Below, piece after piece: positions 1 to 5,216 of a stretch of DNA of 5,293 nt. The translations under genes were made by a program, and so were the position numbers. This DNA is from Minisyncoccota bacterium (GTDB lineage: Bacteria; Patescibacteriota; Minisyncoccia; Phycocordibacterales; JACZSL01). Location: positions 1 to 5,293 of the forward strand of contig JANQMM010000004.1 in NCBI GenBank assembly GCA_028280145.1, read 5' to 3'. The notes below the pieces were generated by a model. It did not search any database and was not told the origin of the DNA. It saw only the letters and a list, made by a program, of their open reading frames with translations. Numbering within the stretch: the stretch's first letter is position 1; the number at the start of each line of letters is the position of its first letter.

Positions 1-206
1 TCTGACACCTTCCCCTCAACCTTCGCGCCGGAAATGATCGGCGTTCCTACCTTCGTATTTTTTCCATCATCAGTCAAAAGCACTTGGTCAAATACCACCT
101 TATCTCCTTCCTTGTGTTCGTCGGAAAGCTTCTCGATCTTTACCACATCGCCCTCTGCGACCTTATATTGCTTTCCACCCGTCTGTATTACTGCAAAATT
201 AGCCAT
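1..206 (-). CDS. rplU: 50S ribosomal protein L21, 5' part only
   Basis: This encodes the first 68 residues of ribosomal protein L21, an rRNA-binding protein of the large subunit. The N-terminus reads MANFAVIQTGGKQYKV, containing the family's hallmark GGKQY at residues 10-14. It is followed by the typical EGD turn (19-21) and a segment VGTPIISGAKVEGKV (53-67) matching the L21 beta-barrel pattern. The family is usually about 100-105 residues, so roughly a third lies beyond the left edge of the window; the frame is open to base 1. The start is the ATG at 206-204. There is no convincing Shine-Dalgarno sequence, and a -10 box lies only 10 bases upstream. rmuC lies upstream on the same strand, 57 bases away, but rplU appears to have its own promoter. 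rpmA (L27) commonly follows rplU in bacteria, but that region is outside the window. Identification is secure. Confidence 0.95.
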   Translation of the reverse strand, partial: MANFAVIQTGGKQYKVAEGDVVKIEKLSDEHKEGDKVVFDQVLLTDDGKNTKVGTPIISGAKVEGKVS

Positions 207-216
207 AATGGGTCAT

Positions 217-244
217 ATCATACCCCATTTGATCTGATTTGCAA
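217..244 (-). promoter_or_regulatory. Predicted promoter of rplU, very short leader
   Basis: Read on the minus strand, a -35-like TTGCAA (244-239) is separated by 16 bases from a -10 box TATGAT (222-217, 5 of 6 consensus bases). Transcription would be expected to start near 210, leaving only about four bases before the ATG at 206. The site lies wholly in the gap between rmuC and rplU. It suggests that L21 is transcribed independently of rmuC and from a nearly leaderless mRNA. I see no L21-type leader hairpin. This is pattern matching only; no experimental start is known. Confidence 0.55.
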
Positions 245-263
245 GAGCGACAGAGAGCAACTC

Positions 264-1319
264 CTAATCCCCTCTTTCCGGCTTTGAGAGGGCAAGCGGG
301 TCAATATCAGCCGATTCTCCGGTGATCTTGAGCACATCTTTGTCTACCTTCGACAGCTCCTTATACCCGGCATTATAGTGATTGACTGCCGTCGAAAGAG
401 TATTCCCCAGTTTGTTATAAAACTCATCGTATTTATGAATATGTTTGCCAAGCTTTTCAACATTCTTGATGATATCTTGTGCTTTTTCCTCGATCTCAAG
501 AGCTTTAAGACCCTGGAGTACCGTTTGTAAATATGCCAGAAATGATGTCGGCGAGACGATAATTACCTTATACTTGCTGGCGGCTCGTTGGATAAGGCTC
601 TCTTCGTCCACTCCTACTTTGTTTGTAATAAGGTCATAATATATCCCTTCAGACGGGATAAACATAAAAGCAAAATCTGTTGTGTGTTCTTCGGGGCGGA
701 TATATTTTGCTGTTTCCTGAATCCGTAGCTTTAAGTCATTTATGAAAAGTTTTTGCAGTTTCCCCTTTTCGGCCTTATCGCTTTCATTGACCATTCTGTT
801 GTAGTTTTCAAGCGAGAACTTAGAGTCGATCGGGACGATCTGTTTCTTCACTTTTACCACCGCGTCCACGATCTCACCATTCTTAAATCCATATTGCATC
901 TCATAACTCCCGGACGGCAGGACATTCTTTAAGACGGTTTCCAAGTAGTATTCACCGAGCACGCCTCGCTGTTTGGGATTCTTTAAGATGTCTTGTAGAT
1001 TTTGCAACTGATCGGCAAAGGAGACCACCTGCTTATTTGTGTCATCAAGTTTTGTAAGTCCTTCAGTTACTTCTTTGATGATGCGGTTACTCTCTCCCAT
1101 CTGTGTCTTCAATGACTCATGCATTTGCTTGCTTGACTCACTTATCTTCATATCTACCGTCCTGGTAAGCTCTTGGAGCTGCTGTTGTAGCATAAGCATG
1201 CTTTTATCGTCTTCCTTTGGCTCATCTTTTTTGCGACCTAAAAAGAACCATAAAAGTAGTCCGTTAAGAAGCAAAAATGCTCCGCCGATTACAACGGTAA
1301 GTATCGTGGTTAATTCCAT
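264..1319 (-). CDS. rmuC: RmuC family protein (predicted nuclease fold, membrane-anchored coiled coil)
   Basis: This is a 351-residue protein of the RmuC family, which in E. coli limits DNA inversions between short repeats; the biochemical activity is poorly defined. Residues 5-27 form one hydrophobic N-terminal membrane segment, followed by basic GRKK (28-31). Residues about 38-112 are charged, Gln-rich and heptad-like, as expected for the family's coiled coil. The conserved core starts near NPKQRGVLGE (114-123). It contains E123 and E127, VDAVV (D152) and PIDSKF (D165, K167), the acidic and lysine positions of a PD-(D/E)XK-type fold. FMFIPSEGIYYD (219-229 region) and a helical C-terminus also fit the family. 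The start is the ATG at 1319. A longer frame runs back to 1427, but it would cross the divergent yqeY start, and its extra residues precede the membrane anchor. There is no clear Shine-Dalgarno sequence. The gene is divergent from yqeY. Confidence 0.92.
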   Translation of the reverse strand: MELTTILTVVIGGAFLLLNGLLLWFFLGRKKDEPKEDDKSMLMLQQQLQELTRTVDMKISESSKQMHESLKTQMGESNRIIKEVTEGLTKLDDTNKQVVSFADQLQNLQDILKNPKQRGVLGEYYLETVLKNVLPSGSYEMQYGFKNGEIVDAVVKVKKQIVPIDSKFSLENYNRMVNESDKAEKGKLQKLFINDLKLRIQETAKYIRPEEHTTDFAFMFIPSEGIYYDLITNKVGVDEESLIQRAASKYKVIIVSPTSFLAYLQTVLQGLKALEIEEKAQDIIKNVEKLGKHIHKYDEFYNKLGNTLSTAVNHYNAGYKELSKVDKDVLKITGESADIDPLALSKPERGD

Positions 1320-1326
1320 AAAGCAG

Positions 1327-1335
1327 ATTATAACA
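1327..1335 (-). promoter_or_regulatory. Extended -10 promoter of rmuC, likely leaderless
   Basis: The minus strand reads TGTTATAAT (1335-1327): a perfect TATAAT preceded by the TGn extension. Only seven bases separate TATAAT from the ATG at 1319, so the predicted transcription start falls at or one base before the start codon. No recognisable -35 exists at 16-18 bases spacing, which is acceptable for an extended -10 promoter. If real, the mRNA is leaderless, consistent with the lack of a Shine-Dalgarno sequence here. Confidence 0.55.
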
Positions 1336-1338
1336 CGC

Positions 1339-1367
1339 TTTAAATACATGCATGTTTCTGCTAGGAT
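1339..1367 (+). promoter_or_regulatory. Predicted promoter of yqeY
   Basis: A -35-like TTTAAA (1339-1344, 4 of 6) and a -10-like TAGGAT (1362-1367, 4 of 6) are 17 bases apart. The -10 is preceded by TGc, giving an extended form. The expected start is near 1374, one or two bases before the ATG at 1376. The AGGA inside the -10 (1363-1366) lies nine bases before the ATG and could instead act as a weak Shine-Dalgarno on a longer transcript; the sequence alone cannot decide. The divergent rmuC -10 is at 1327-1332, so RNA polymerase at the two promoters would probably compete. Confidence 0.4.
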
Positions 1368-1375
1368 ACTTTCAT

Positions 1376-1828
1376 ATGACACTACACGAACAAATAAACA
1401 AGGAAATGGTCGAGGCAATGAAAGCAAAAGAAGAGGTGCGCCTCTCTGTCCTTCGAGACCTTAAGACCGCATTTATGAACGAACTCGTTGCAACAAAGAG
1501 AAAGCCTGACGAGAAGCTCTCTGATGAAGAAGCGATAACGGTTATCAAGCGCAAAGCAAAACAACGCGAAGATTCAATAAAGCAATTCACTGACGGGGGC
1601 CGCGCAGAGCTTGCCGACAAAGAACAAAAAGAATTGGAAGTGCTGAAATCCTATCTCCCCAAGATGATGTCAAAAGACAAGATACTTGAGATCGCCCAGG
1701 CAAAGAAAAACGAACTTGCTCTTGAAGATAAAAGTAAAATGGGCATGCTTGTGGGTGCGGTCATGAAAGAGACCAAAGGTGAAGCTAGCGGCAAAGACGT
1801 AAAGGAAGTGGTTGAATCTCTATTCTAG
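1376..1828 (+). CDS. yqeY: YqeY / GatB-tail domain protein
   Basis: This is a complete 150-residue protein, the usual length of the YqeY family, which resembles the C-terminal tail domain of GatB (amidotransferase subunit B). Family marks are VRLSVLRDLKTAFMNEL (21-37), the helix DEEAITVIKRKAKQREDSI (50-68), LADKEQKELEVLKSYLPK (79-96) and the closing MGMLVGAVMKETKGEASGK (122-140). In GatB this domain contacts tRNA during conversion of misacylated Glu-tRNA(Gln) or Asp-tRNA(Asn). The role of free-standing YqeY is not established, so a link to tRNA is inference. The start is the ATG at 1376, giving MTLHEQINKEM as in relatives; an in-frame ATG at 1352 would add eight residues and lies in the promoter. 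The gene is divergent from rmuC and ends 20 bases before the next gene's -35. I see no terminator after it. Confidence 0.92.
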   Translation: MTLHEQINKEMVEAMKAKEEVRLSVLRDLKTAFMNELVATKRKPDEKLSDEEAITVIKRKAKQREDSIKQFTDGGRAELADKEQKELEVLKSYLPKMMSKDKILEIAQAKKNELALEDKSKMGMLVGAVMKETKGEASGKDVKEVVESLF

Positions 1829-1848
1829 GCCCCAACTGAGCCATATAC

Positions 1849-1877
1849 TTGACAACTTGTGTTTTTTCTGCTACGAT
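1849..1877 (+). promoter_or_regulatory. Near-consensus promoter of the small orphan gene
   Basis: A perfect TTGACA (1849-1854), exactly 17 bases, and TACGAT (1872-1877) preceded by TGc form the best sigma-70-type promoter in the window. Transcription should start near 1884, giving a leader of about 24 bases before the ATG at 1908. It points only at the small gene downstream and begins just 20 bases after the yqeY stop codon. Confidence 0.72.
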
Positions 1878-1895
1878 TTCGGCAGGATAACACAC

Positions 1896-1899
1896 AGGG
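1896..1899 (+). promoter_or_regulatory. Probable ribosome binding site of the orphan gene
   Basis: AGGG lies eight bases before the ATG at 1908, a normal Shine-Dalgarno spacing. It supports this ATG over the longer reading frame that opens at 1812 inside the end of yqeY, upstream of the promoter. Most other starts in this window lack such a site. Confidence 0.45.
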
Positions 1900-1907
1900 T
1901 CACGATC

Positions 1908-2177
1908 ATGCCAACAAGCAGAAGTTTCGACGAGTGGGTTTCACACGTTGAGGCACTTGCAGAGTCACGCGGCCTCACAACGACAGCGGCGACTGCAACG
2001 CTCCTTAGCGATGCGAACTTGCGACCGAAAACACGTGCCCGCCTTGAACGGGAATTGTGCACTTATTTCCGAACCGGGGAACGTCCCGTGCGTAAAAGTT
2101 CGTCAAAGCGCAAGTCGCCTCGACGCGTCGTACCACGCGGTGCATTCCACGCAGAGCACCGAAATCCGAGTGACTGA
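1908..2177 (+). CDS. Small hypothetical protein with basic C-terminal tail
   Basis: I do not recognise this 89-residue protein. Residues 5-57 look helical: FDEWVSHVEALAESRGL (7-23), a Thr/Ala-rich turn (24-31), then LRPKTRARLERELCTYF (38-54). Residues 59-77 form a Pro/Ser-containing tail with nine Arg or Lys, probably disordered. No signal peptide or membrane segment is visible. The helix-turn-helix-like spacing and basic tail suggest nucleic-acid binding, but this is weak inference; it vaguely resembles small XRE-like phage or plasmid regulators without a diagnostic motif. The start is the ATG at 1908, behind a strong promoter and an AGGG site. Bases 1921-2160 are 58% G+C by hand count, clearly above neighbouring yqeY (27 of 60 in 1501-1560), and codon choice is richer in CGN and GCG. 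It is monocistronic, closed by an intrinsic terminator, and convergent with truB. A structured RNA rather than a protein product is not excluded. Confidence 0.65.
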   Translation: MPTSRSFDEWVSHVEALAESRGLTTTAATATLLSDANLRPKTRARLERELCTYFRTGERPVRKSSSKRKSPRRVVPRGAFHAEHRNPSD

Positions 2178-2194
2178 AATGATCTCGGGAACTG

Positions 2195-2232
2195 GAGCGC
2201 GGCCTACAACTGGGTCGCGCTCTTTACCTTTT
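2195..2232 (+). terminator. Intrinsic terminator of the orphan gene, overlapping the truB 3' end
   Basis: GAGCGCG (2195-2201) pairs perfectly with CGCGCTC (2216-2222). The stem continues with five inner pairs (2202-2206 with 2211-2215, two of them G-U) around a CAAC loop (2207-2210), giving 12 pairs. It is followed on the plus strand by TTTACCTTTT (2223-2232). It begins 18 bases after the orphan gene's stop. The truB stop codon (2206-2204) lies inside the hairpin and the last truB codons encode the right arm and T-run. On the minus strand the hairpin is not followed by a T-run, so it should terminate mainly plus-strand transcription. Confidence 0.78.
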
Positions 2233-2887
2233 CAAGTGACCACGCATCGCGAACCAGGTATCGTCCAATCCGCGTTCGACGCAGACTCAGGGTCACCGCA
2301 GGATACCCCAGCCGCTTCCCTATCTCCTCTACAACAGAGCGAACATATACACCACTTGCAACCTCAAGTCGAATGGTAAAGATGCCTGTGCCCAGGTCAG
2401 GACGTAAAAAGAGTAGCTTTGCCTGATAGATACGCATATCGCGCTCCGGCGCTTCAAACACTTCGCCCTCGCGCGCCTTTTTATACAAACGCTCTCCATC
2501 CACCTTTACCGCAGAATACTTTGGTACCGGAAGCCGCACGGTGCCTTGAATATCTCGTAGTACTTGTTTGATGGTGTCTTTGTCGAGCTTGCCTACTTCT
2601 TTTTGTTCCATGATCTCACCCTCCATGTCGCCGGTAGTACGAGACTCTCCCAATTTGATATCGACAGTATAGCGTTTCTCCAATTTCAAAAAGCGATCCA
2701 ATCGCTTTGTTCCCTCTCCTACACCAACGATAAGAAGTCCCGAGGCCAGCGGGTCAAGTGTGCCCGCATGACCAACCTTCGGCACGGAACTATCCGGATA
2801 GAGTTCTTTGTGTTTACGACGCACCTCCTTCACGACATCAAATGATGTCATGCCTTTTGGCTTATCGATAAACAAAGTTTCTTTCAT
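2204..2887 (-). CDS. truB: tRNA pseudouridine(55) synthase, short form without PUA domain
   Basis: TruB isomerises uridine 55 in the T-loop of tRNAs to pseudouridine. This 227-residue protein starts with FIDKPKGMTSFDVV (6-19) and has the catalytic motif GHAGTLDPLASGLL (39-52), with D45 as nucleophile. It also has KRYTVDIKLG (71-80, conserved Y73), TGDMEGEI (85-92), PKYSAVKVDG (122-131), SGVYVRS (178-184) and LRRTRIG (202-208). All expected active-site regions are present. E. coli TruB is about 314 residues with a C-terminal PUA domain; here the protein ends soon after the catalytic domain. The stop is followed by no PUA-like frame, so the short form looks natural rather than frameshifted. The ATG at 2887 is nine bases after the MFS stop, so truB is the last gene of the antiporter-MFS-truB unit. 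The spacer has only a weak Shine-Dalgarno. A TATATA at the end of the MFS gene could give an extra internal start. Confidence 0.95.
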   Translation of the reverse strand: MKETLFIDKPKGMTSFDVVKEVRRKHKELYPDSSVPKVGHAGTLDPLASGLLIVGVGEGTKRLDRFLKLEKRYTVDIKLGESRTTGDMEGEIMEQKEVGKLDKDTIKQVLRDIQGTVRLPVPKYSAVKVDGERLYKKAREGEVFEAPERDMRIYQAKLLFLRPDLGTGIFTIRLEVASGVYVRSVVEEIGKRLGYPAVTLSLRRTRIGRYLVRDAWSLEKVKSATQL

Positions 2888-2896
2888 GCTTTCAGG

Positions 2897-4093
2897 TTAC
2901 TGTATATAGACCTCTCTGTGAAGAAGTGTCATAGAGACTGTAGCAATTGCGGCAAAAATGAAGGTTGCCGTAATACTAAATGTTGCCGCAAGCCAAATTG
3001 AGACCAGCACCATGAAGCCCCGCCCCATATTGACCGCCAATTCTTTCAAAACAGTATACTCGTCAATGTAGTGACCATTGTCGGATGCCTGATCATACGT
3101 GGTGATATCGAAGCTCAGACGATTTACCATGCGCCCGACCCTGTGATACGTATCGGCGACAAAGATCTCAAAGCCGGTATCAATAAAGACTTTGACAAGC
3201 CAACCGGTCGTTGAGAGAAAGGAACCAAACTTGAGTAGTTTTTTGCGATCAAACCTATCTTCAAGATCACCCAGAACAAAACGAAGAGTGATGAGTAAGA
3301 AGATCGTAAGCGACGTGACAACACCGATTGCAACATACTTGCCGTCAAGCAACAGATATATGAAGATCGGCCAAATGGCAATACGCACCACAGTTTGAAT
3401 GCCGTCACCGAATTGAGCAAGTACAAGCGGCCGGTTTTCCTTATTAAACAATTCTTTAAAGGTCTCAAGATACCCGAAACTGAACTCTTCTCGTGTGTCC
3501 TGAATGAAGAGAAGCGGAATAGCGGAGAGGAACATAAAAACAGTAGAGAATATGAACATGGTGTCGAATCCATAACTTGCGATGATGATCCCTGAGATGA
3601 TCGGCGTAAACGTCAAAAGTATTTCCGAGAGATTAAGCAGAAGTGACATTTGTTTTCCTCTGTTTTCTTTGTTCGTGAACTTTGCAAAATCAATATTATA
3701 CGGCGCCCAATACAGCGAGCGGTACAGCACAACAAAGAGAATAAAGCCGGCCAAAGCAAGTGTTTGGTTGGTCTCCCAGAAAAGAAGTGAGATGTAGGCA
3801 AACGGATGAAAAAGCACGGCAATGATCATCAATTTCTTCATCCCCACATGTCGTATGAGCATTGCAGAAATTGGTGTGAGCACCACGAAAAGCAGATAAA
3901 GAGGAGCGAATATAAGCATAACTGCCGTAAATGACTGGTTGAACTGTTCGTAAAAATAAAGTGCGGTAAAAACAGAAAGAGCGCCGATTGCCACCTGCAT
4001 CAAAAGCCTGCTTGTATAAAGATAGATCAGATTCCTGCTCAAGTGCAGATTCTTATAATATTCTCTGATGTCAAAATCAAAATAGTGTTTCAT
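2897..4093 (-). CDS. Major facilitator superfamily transporter, substrate unknown
   Basis: This 398-residue integral membrane protein has MFS length and layout. Hydrophobic segments lie at about 22-48, 54-78, 85-105, 111-131, 148-172 and 176-197. A cytoplasmic loop (198-222) separates the halves, and further segments lie at about 223-248, 252-274, 286-306, 352-372 and 373-391. The loop between the second and third segments of the C-terminal half carries GDLEDRFDRKK (275-285), a good MFS motif A. The equivalent N-terminal loop has the degenerate RHVGMKK (81-87). NKENRGKQ (141-148) precedes the fifth segment, as in many MFS exporters. Residues 305-350 are unusually polar for a tenth or eleventh helix, so the C-terminal topology is uncertain. 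The N-terminus is cytoplasmic with no signal peptide. AGGGA sits just before the ATG at 4093, closer than usual. It lies between the antiporter and truB with nine-base gaps on both sides, so cotranscription is likely. Substrate cannot be read from sequence. Confidence 0.85.
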   Translation of the reverse strand: MKHYFDFDIREYYKNLHLSRNLIYLYTSRLLMQVAIGALSVFTALYFYEQFNQSFTAVMLIFAPLYLLFVVLTPISAMLIRHVGMKKLMIIAVLFHPFAYISLLFWETNQTLALAGFILFVVLYRSLYWAPYNIDFAKFTNKENRGKQMSLLLNLSEILLTFTPIISGIIIASYGFDTMFIFSTVFMFLSAIPLLFIQDTREEFSFGYLETFKELFNKENRPLVLAQFGDGIQTVVRIAIWPIFIYLLLDGKYVAIGVVTSLTIFLLITLRFVLGDLEDRFDRKKLLKFGSFLSTTGWLVKVFIDTGFEIFVADTYHRVGRMVNRLSFDITTYDQASDNGHYIDEYTVLKELAVNMGRGFMVLVSIWLAATFSITATFIFAAIATVSMTLLHREVYIQ

Positions 4094-4102
4094 GTTCCCT
4101 GC

Positions 4103-5059
4103 TTACCGGTTGAATAACGAGAATATAAAAAATACATATAGTGTCGTAAACACCAAGCCTTCAGCGCGGCCTAAGGTGTAGTTCTTGCCCGTAAACATGA
4201 ACGTGAACCACAAAAGCGCCGAAATGATCACAAACGAAACATCAAAGAGTAGTGAGCCTTCAACAATAGGAGTTTCACGAATAAGACCGGTCACACCAAG
4301 TACTCCTAGGAAATTAAAAACACTTGAACCGACAATGTTCCCTACTGCAATGCCGTATGATTTTTTCGCAAGCGCCACAGTTGAGACGACTAACTCCGGA
4401 AGAGACGTGCCGAGTGCAATGACGGTAAAGCCGATCACTGCCGGACTTACTCCAAACACATCAGCGATCACAACAGCGCCATCAACCACCCAATTCCCTC
4501 CGATAAAAACGCCGACCAGACCACCGATGATATACACTGCGGCAGTAAAAAATGTTACTACTTCAAAATCAAGGTTTTCATGCGCCTCGTCCCAGCGACG
4601 GATCATCTGTATGAGCCATGCCAAGAAGAGCGCGACCAGAATGCCGGCTTCAGGAGTAGTAATGCCATAAAATGACGGATCGCCAAGAAGCGGGAAAAGA
4701 ATGACCGCGCTTGTGATAAATGTAATGAAAACGAATGCAAGCAGATCGCGAAGTATCCATGAGCGATGCATGATGATCGGCGAAATGATCGCCATAATGC
4801 CAAGCACCATAAGCACATTGAAGATATTGCTTCCCAAAACGGTTGCAATTCCCACGTCATTATTGCTGAAAACAGACGCCAGGTTTATGGAAAATTCGGG
4901 AATTGAAGTCCCGATACTGACAACAATAGCCCCGATGAACCAGGTGGACACCTTGAAGATATTCGCTGTTGCAACAGCGCCATGAACCAGTATTTGTGCC
5001 CCCTTTATTAAGACAAAAAAACCTAAACCAAATAGGACCAATGAATTAAACAATTCCAT
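4103..5059 (-). CDS. CaCA-family sodium/calcium (cation) antiporter
   Basis: This 318-residue membrane protein belongs to the Ca2+:cation antiporter superfamily (YrbG-like), which exchanges Ca2+ against Na+ or H+ across the inner membrane. Both signature alpha repeats are intact. The first has VSIGTSIPEFSINLA (47-61) and LGSNIFNVLMVLG (75-87); the second has IALGTSLPELVVSTVAL (214-230) and VGSSVFNFLGVLG (243-255). The ion-binding Glu residues are E55 and E222, and N77 and N81 match the family. About ten hydrophobic segments are arranged as two inverted halves. They are separated by a short charged loop (about 151-166), as in prokaryotic rather than eukaryotic exchangers. The length fits the family (about 310-330). 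The chosen start is the ATG at 5059, giving MELFNSLVLFGLGFFVLIKG. A TTG at 5083 in the same frame would add eight residues but overlaps the predicted promoter. It is the first gene of an operon with the MFS gene and truB. The transported ion is inferred from the family. Confidence 0.93.
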   Translation of the reverse strand: MELFNSLVLFGLGFFVLIKGAQILVHGAVATANIFKVSTWFIGAIVVSIGTSIPEFSINLASVFSNNDVGIATVLGSNIFNVLMVLGIMAIISPIIMHRSWILRDLLAFVFITFITSAVILFPLLGDPSFYGITTPEAGILVALFLAWLIQMIRRWDEAHENLDFEVVTFFTAAVYIIGGLVGVFIGGNWVVDGAVVIADVFGVSPAVIGFTVIALGTSLPELVVSTVALAKKSYGIAVGNIVGSSVFNFLGVLGVTGLIRETPIVEGSLLFDVSFVIISALLWFTFMFTGKNYTLGRAEGLVFTTLYVFFIFSLFNR

Positions 5060-5073
5060 AGCGGATATATGAA

Positions 5074-5082
5074 ATTGTAACA
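5074..5082 (-). promoter_or_regulatory. Extended -10 promoter of the antiporter-MFS-truB operon
   Basis: The minus strand reads TGTTACAAT (5082-5074), a TGn-extended -10 with 5 of 6 consensus bases. The expected start is near 5067, giving a leader of only about eight bases before the ATG at 5059. There is no Shine-Dalgarno sequence in that leader. No -35 is recognisable at normal spacing. A second AT-rich run (CATATAT, 5070-5064) is an alternative -10 that would make the message leaderless. Confidence 0.45.
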
Positions 5083-5130
5083 AACTTATACTTAATGCGT
5101 CTGTAAGTTATTCCAGACAATGCATGTATC

Positions 5131-5159
5131 TTGAAATAAAGTGATTCGTATATTAGGAT
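5131..5159 (+). promoter_or_regulatory. Predicted promoter of tRNA-Glu
   Basis: TTGAAA (5131-5136, 5 of 6 consensus bases) is followed at exactly 17 bases by TAGGAT (5154-5159, 4 of 6). Transcription would start near 5166, leaving about 50 bases of 5' leader to be removed by RNase P before the mature tRNA end at 5217. The TAGGAT -10 is the same hexamer seen upstream of yqeY. The site is divergent from the antiporter operon promoter, about 50 bases away. Confidence 0.55.
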
Positions 5160-5191
5160 AAAGCGCACTGAAACAACATGGAAGTCTGGTC

Positions 5192-5214
5192 AAAACAATC
5201 TTCCCAGTTGTTTT
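5192..5214 (+). repeat. AT-rich inverted repeat in the tRNA 5' leader
   Basis: AAAACAA (5192-5198) and TTGTTTT (5208-5214) form a perfect 7-base inverted repeat around a 9-base loop, ending two bases before the mature tRNA-Glu start. In the precursor it could fold as a weak hairpin beside the RNase P site. It is short and AT-rich, so it may be chance. The rest of 5083-5216 holds two divergent promoters and no convincing gene. Confidence 0.35.
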
Positions 5215-5216
5215 AA

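Noticed and set aside
1320..1427. N-terminal extension of rmuC to an upstream ATG at 1427
   Set aside because: It would place 36 residues before the membrane anchor, overlap yqeY codons on the other strand and run through the likely rmuC promoter.
1812..1907. Longer start for the orphan gene overlapping the yqeY end
   Set aside because: The extra codons span the strong TTGACA/TACGAT promoter, and the ATG at 1908 has a properly spaced AGGG.
2166..2188. CCGAG/CTCGG hairpin at the orphan gene's stop codon, possible second terminator
   Set aside because: Only five pairs with a 13-base loop and no T-run on either strand; the adjacent 12-pair hairpin explains termination better.
1884..2232. Possible housekeeping RNA (RNase P RNA, tmRNA or SRP RNA) between promoter and terminator
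   Set aside because: I looked for their conserved core motifs and saw none; an unknown structured RNA is still possible and is noted under the gene.
1948..2379. Alternative 143-residue plus-strand frame across the orphan gene and truB end
   Set aside because: It runs through the terminator hairpin and antisense to truB; its product is low-complexity Arg/Gln/Ser with no family look.
4185..4670. 161-residue plus-strand frame opposite the antiporter
   Set aside because: It is a Thr/Ser/Pro-rich shadow of a clearly conserved membrane protein gene, with no promoter or ribosome site.
5060..5083. TTG start adding eight residues to the antiporter
   Set aside because: The codons lie in the predicted promoter and leader, and the ATG at 5059 starts right at the first membrane segment as in relatives.
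5178..5216. Tiny 12-codon frame (MEVWSKQSSQLF) in the tRNA leader
   Set aside because: No ribosome site, it ends at the inverted repeat just before the tRNA, and such frames arise readily by chance.
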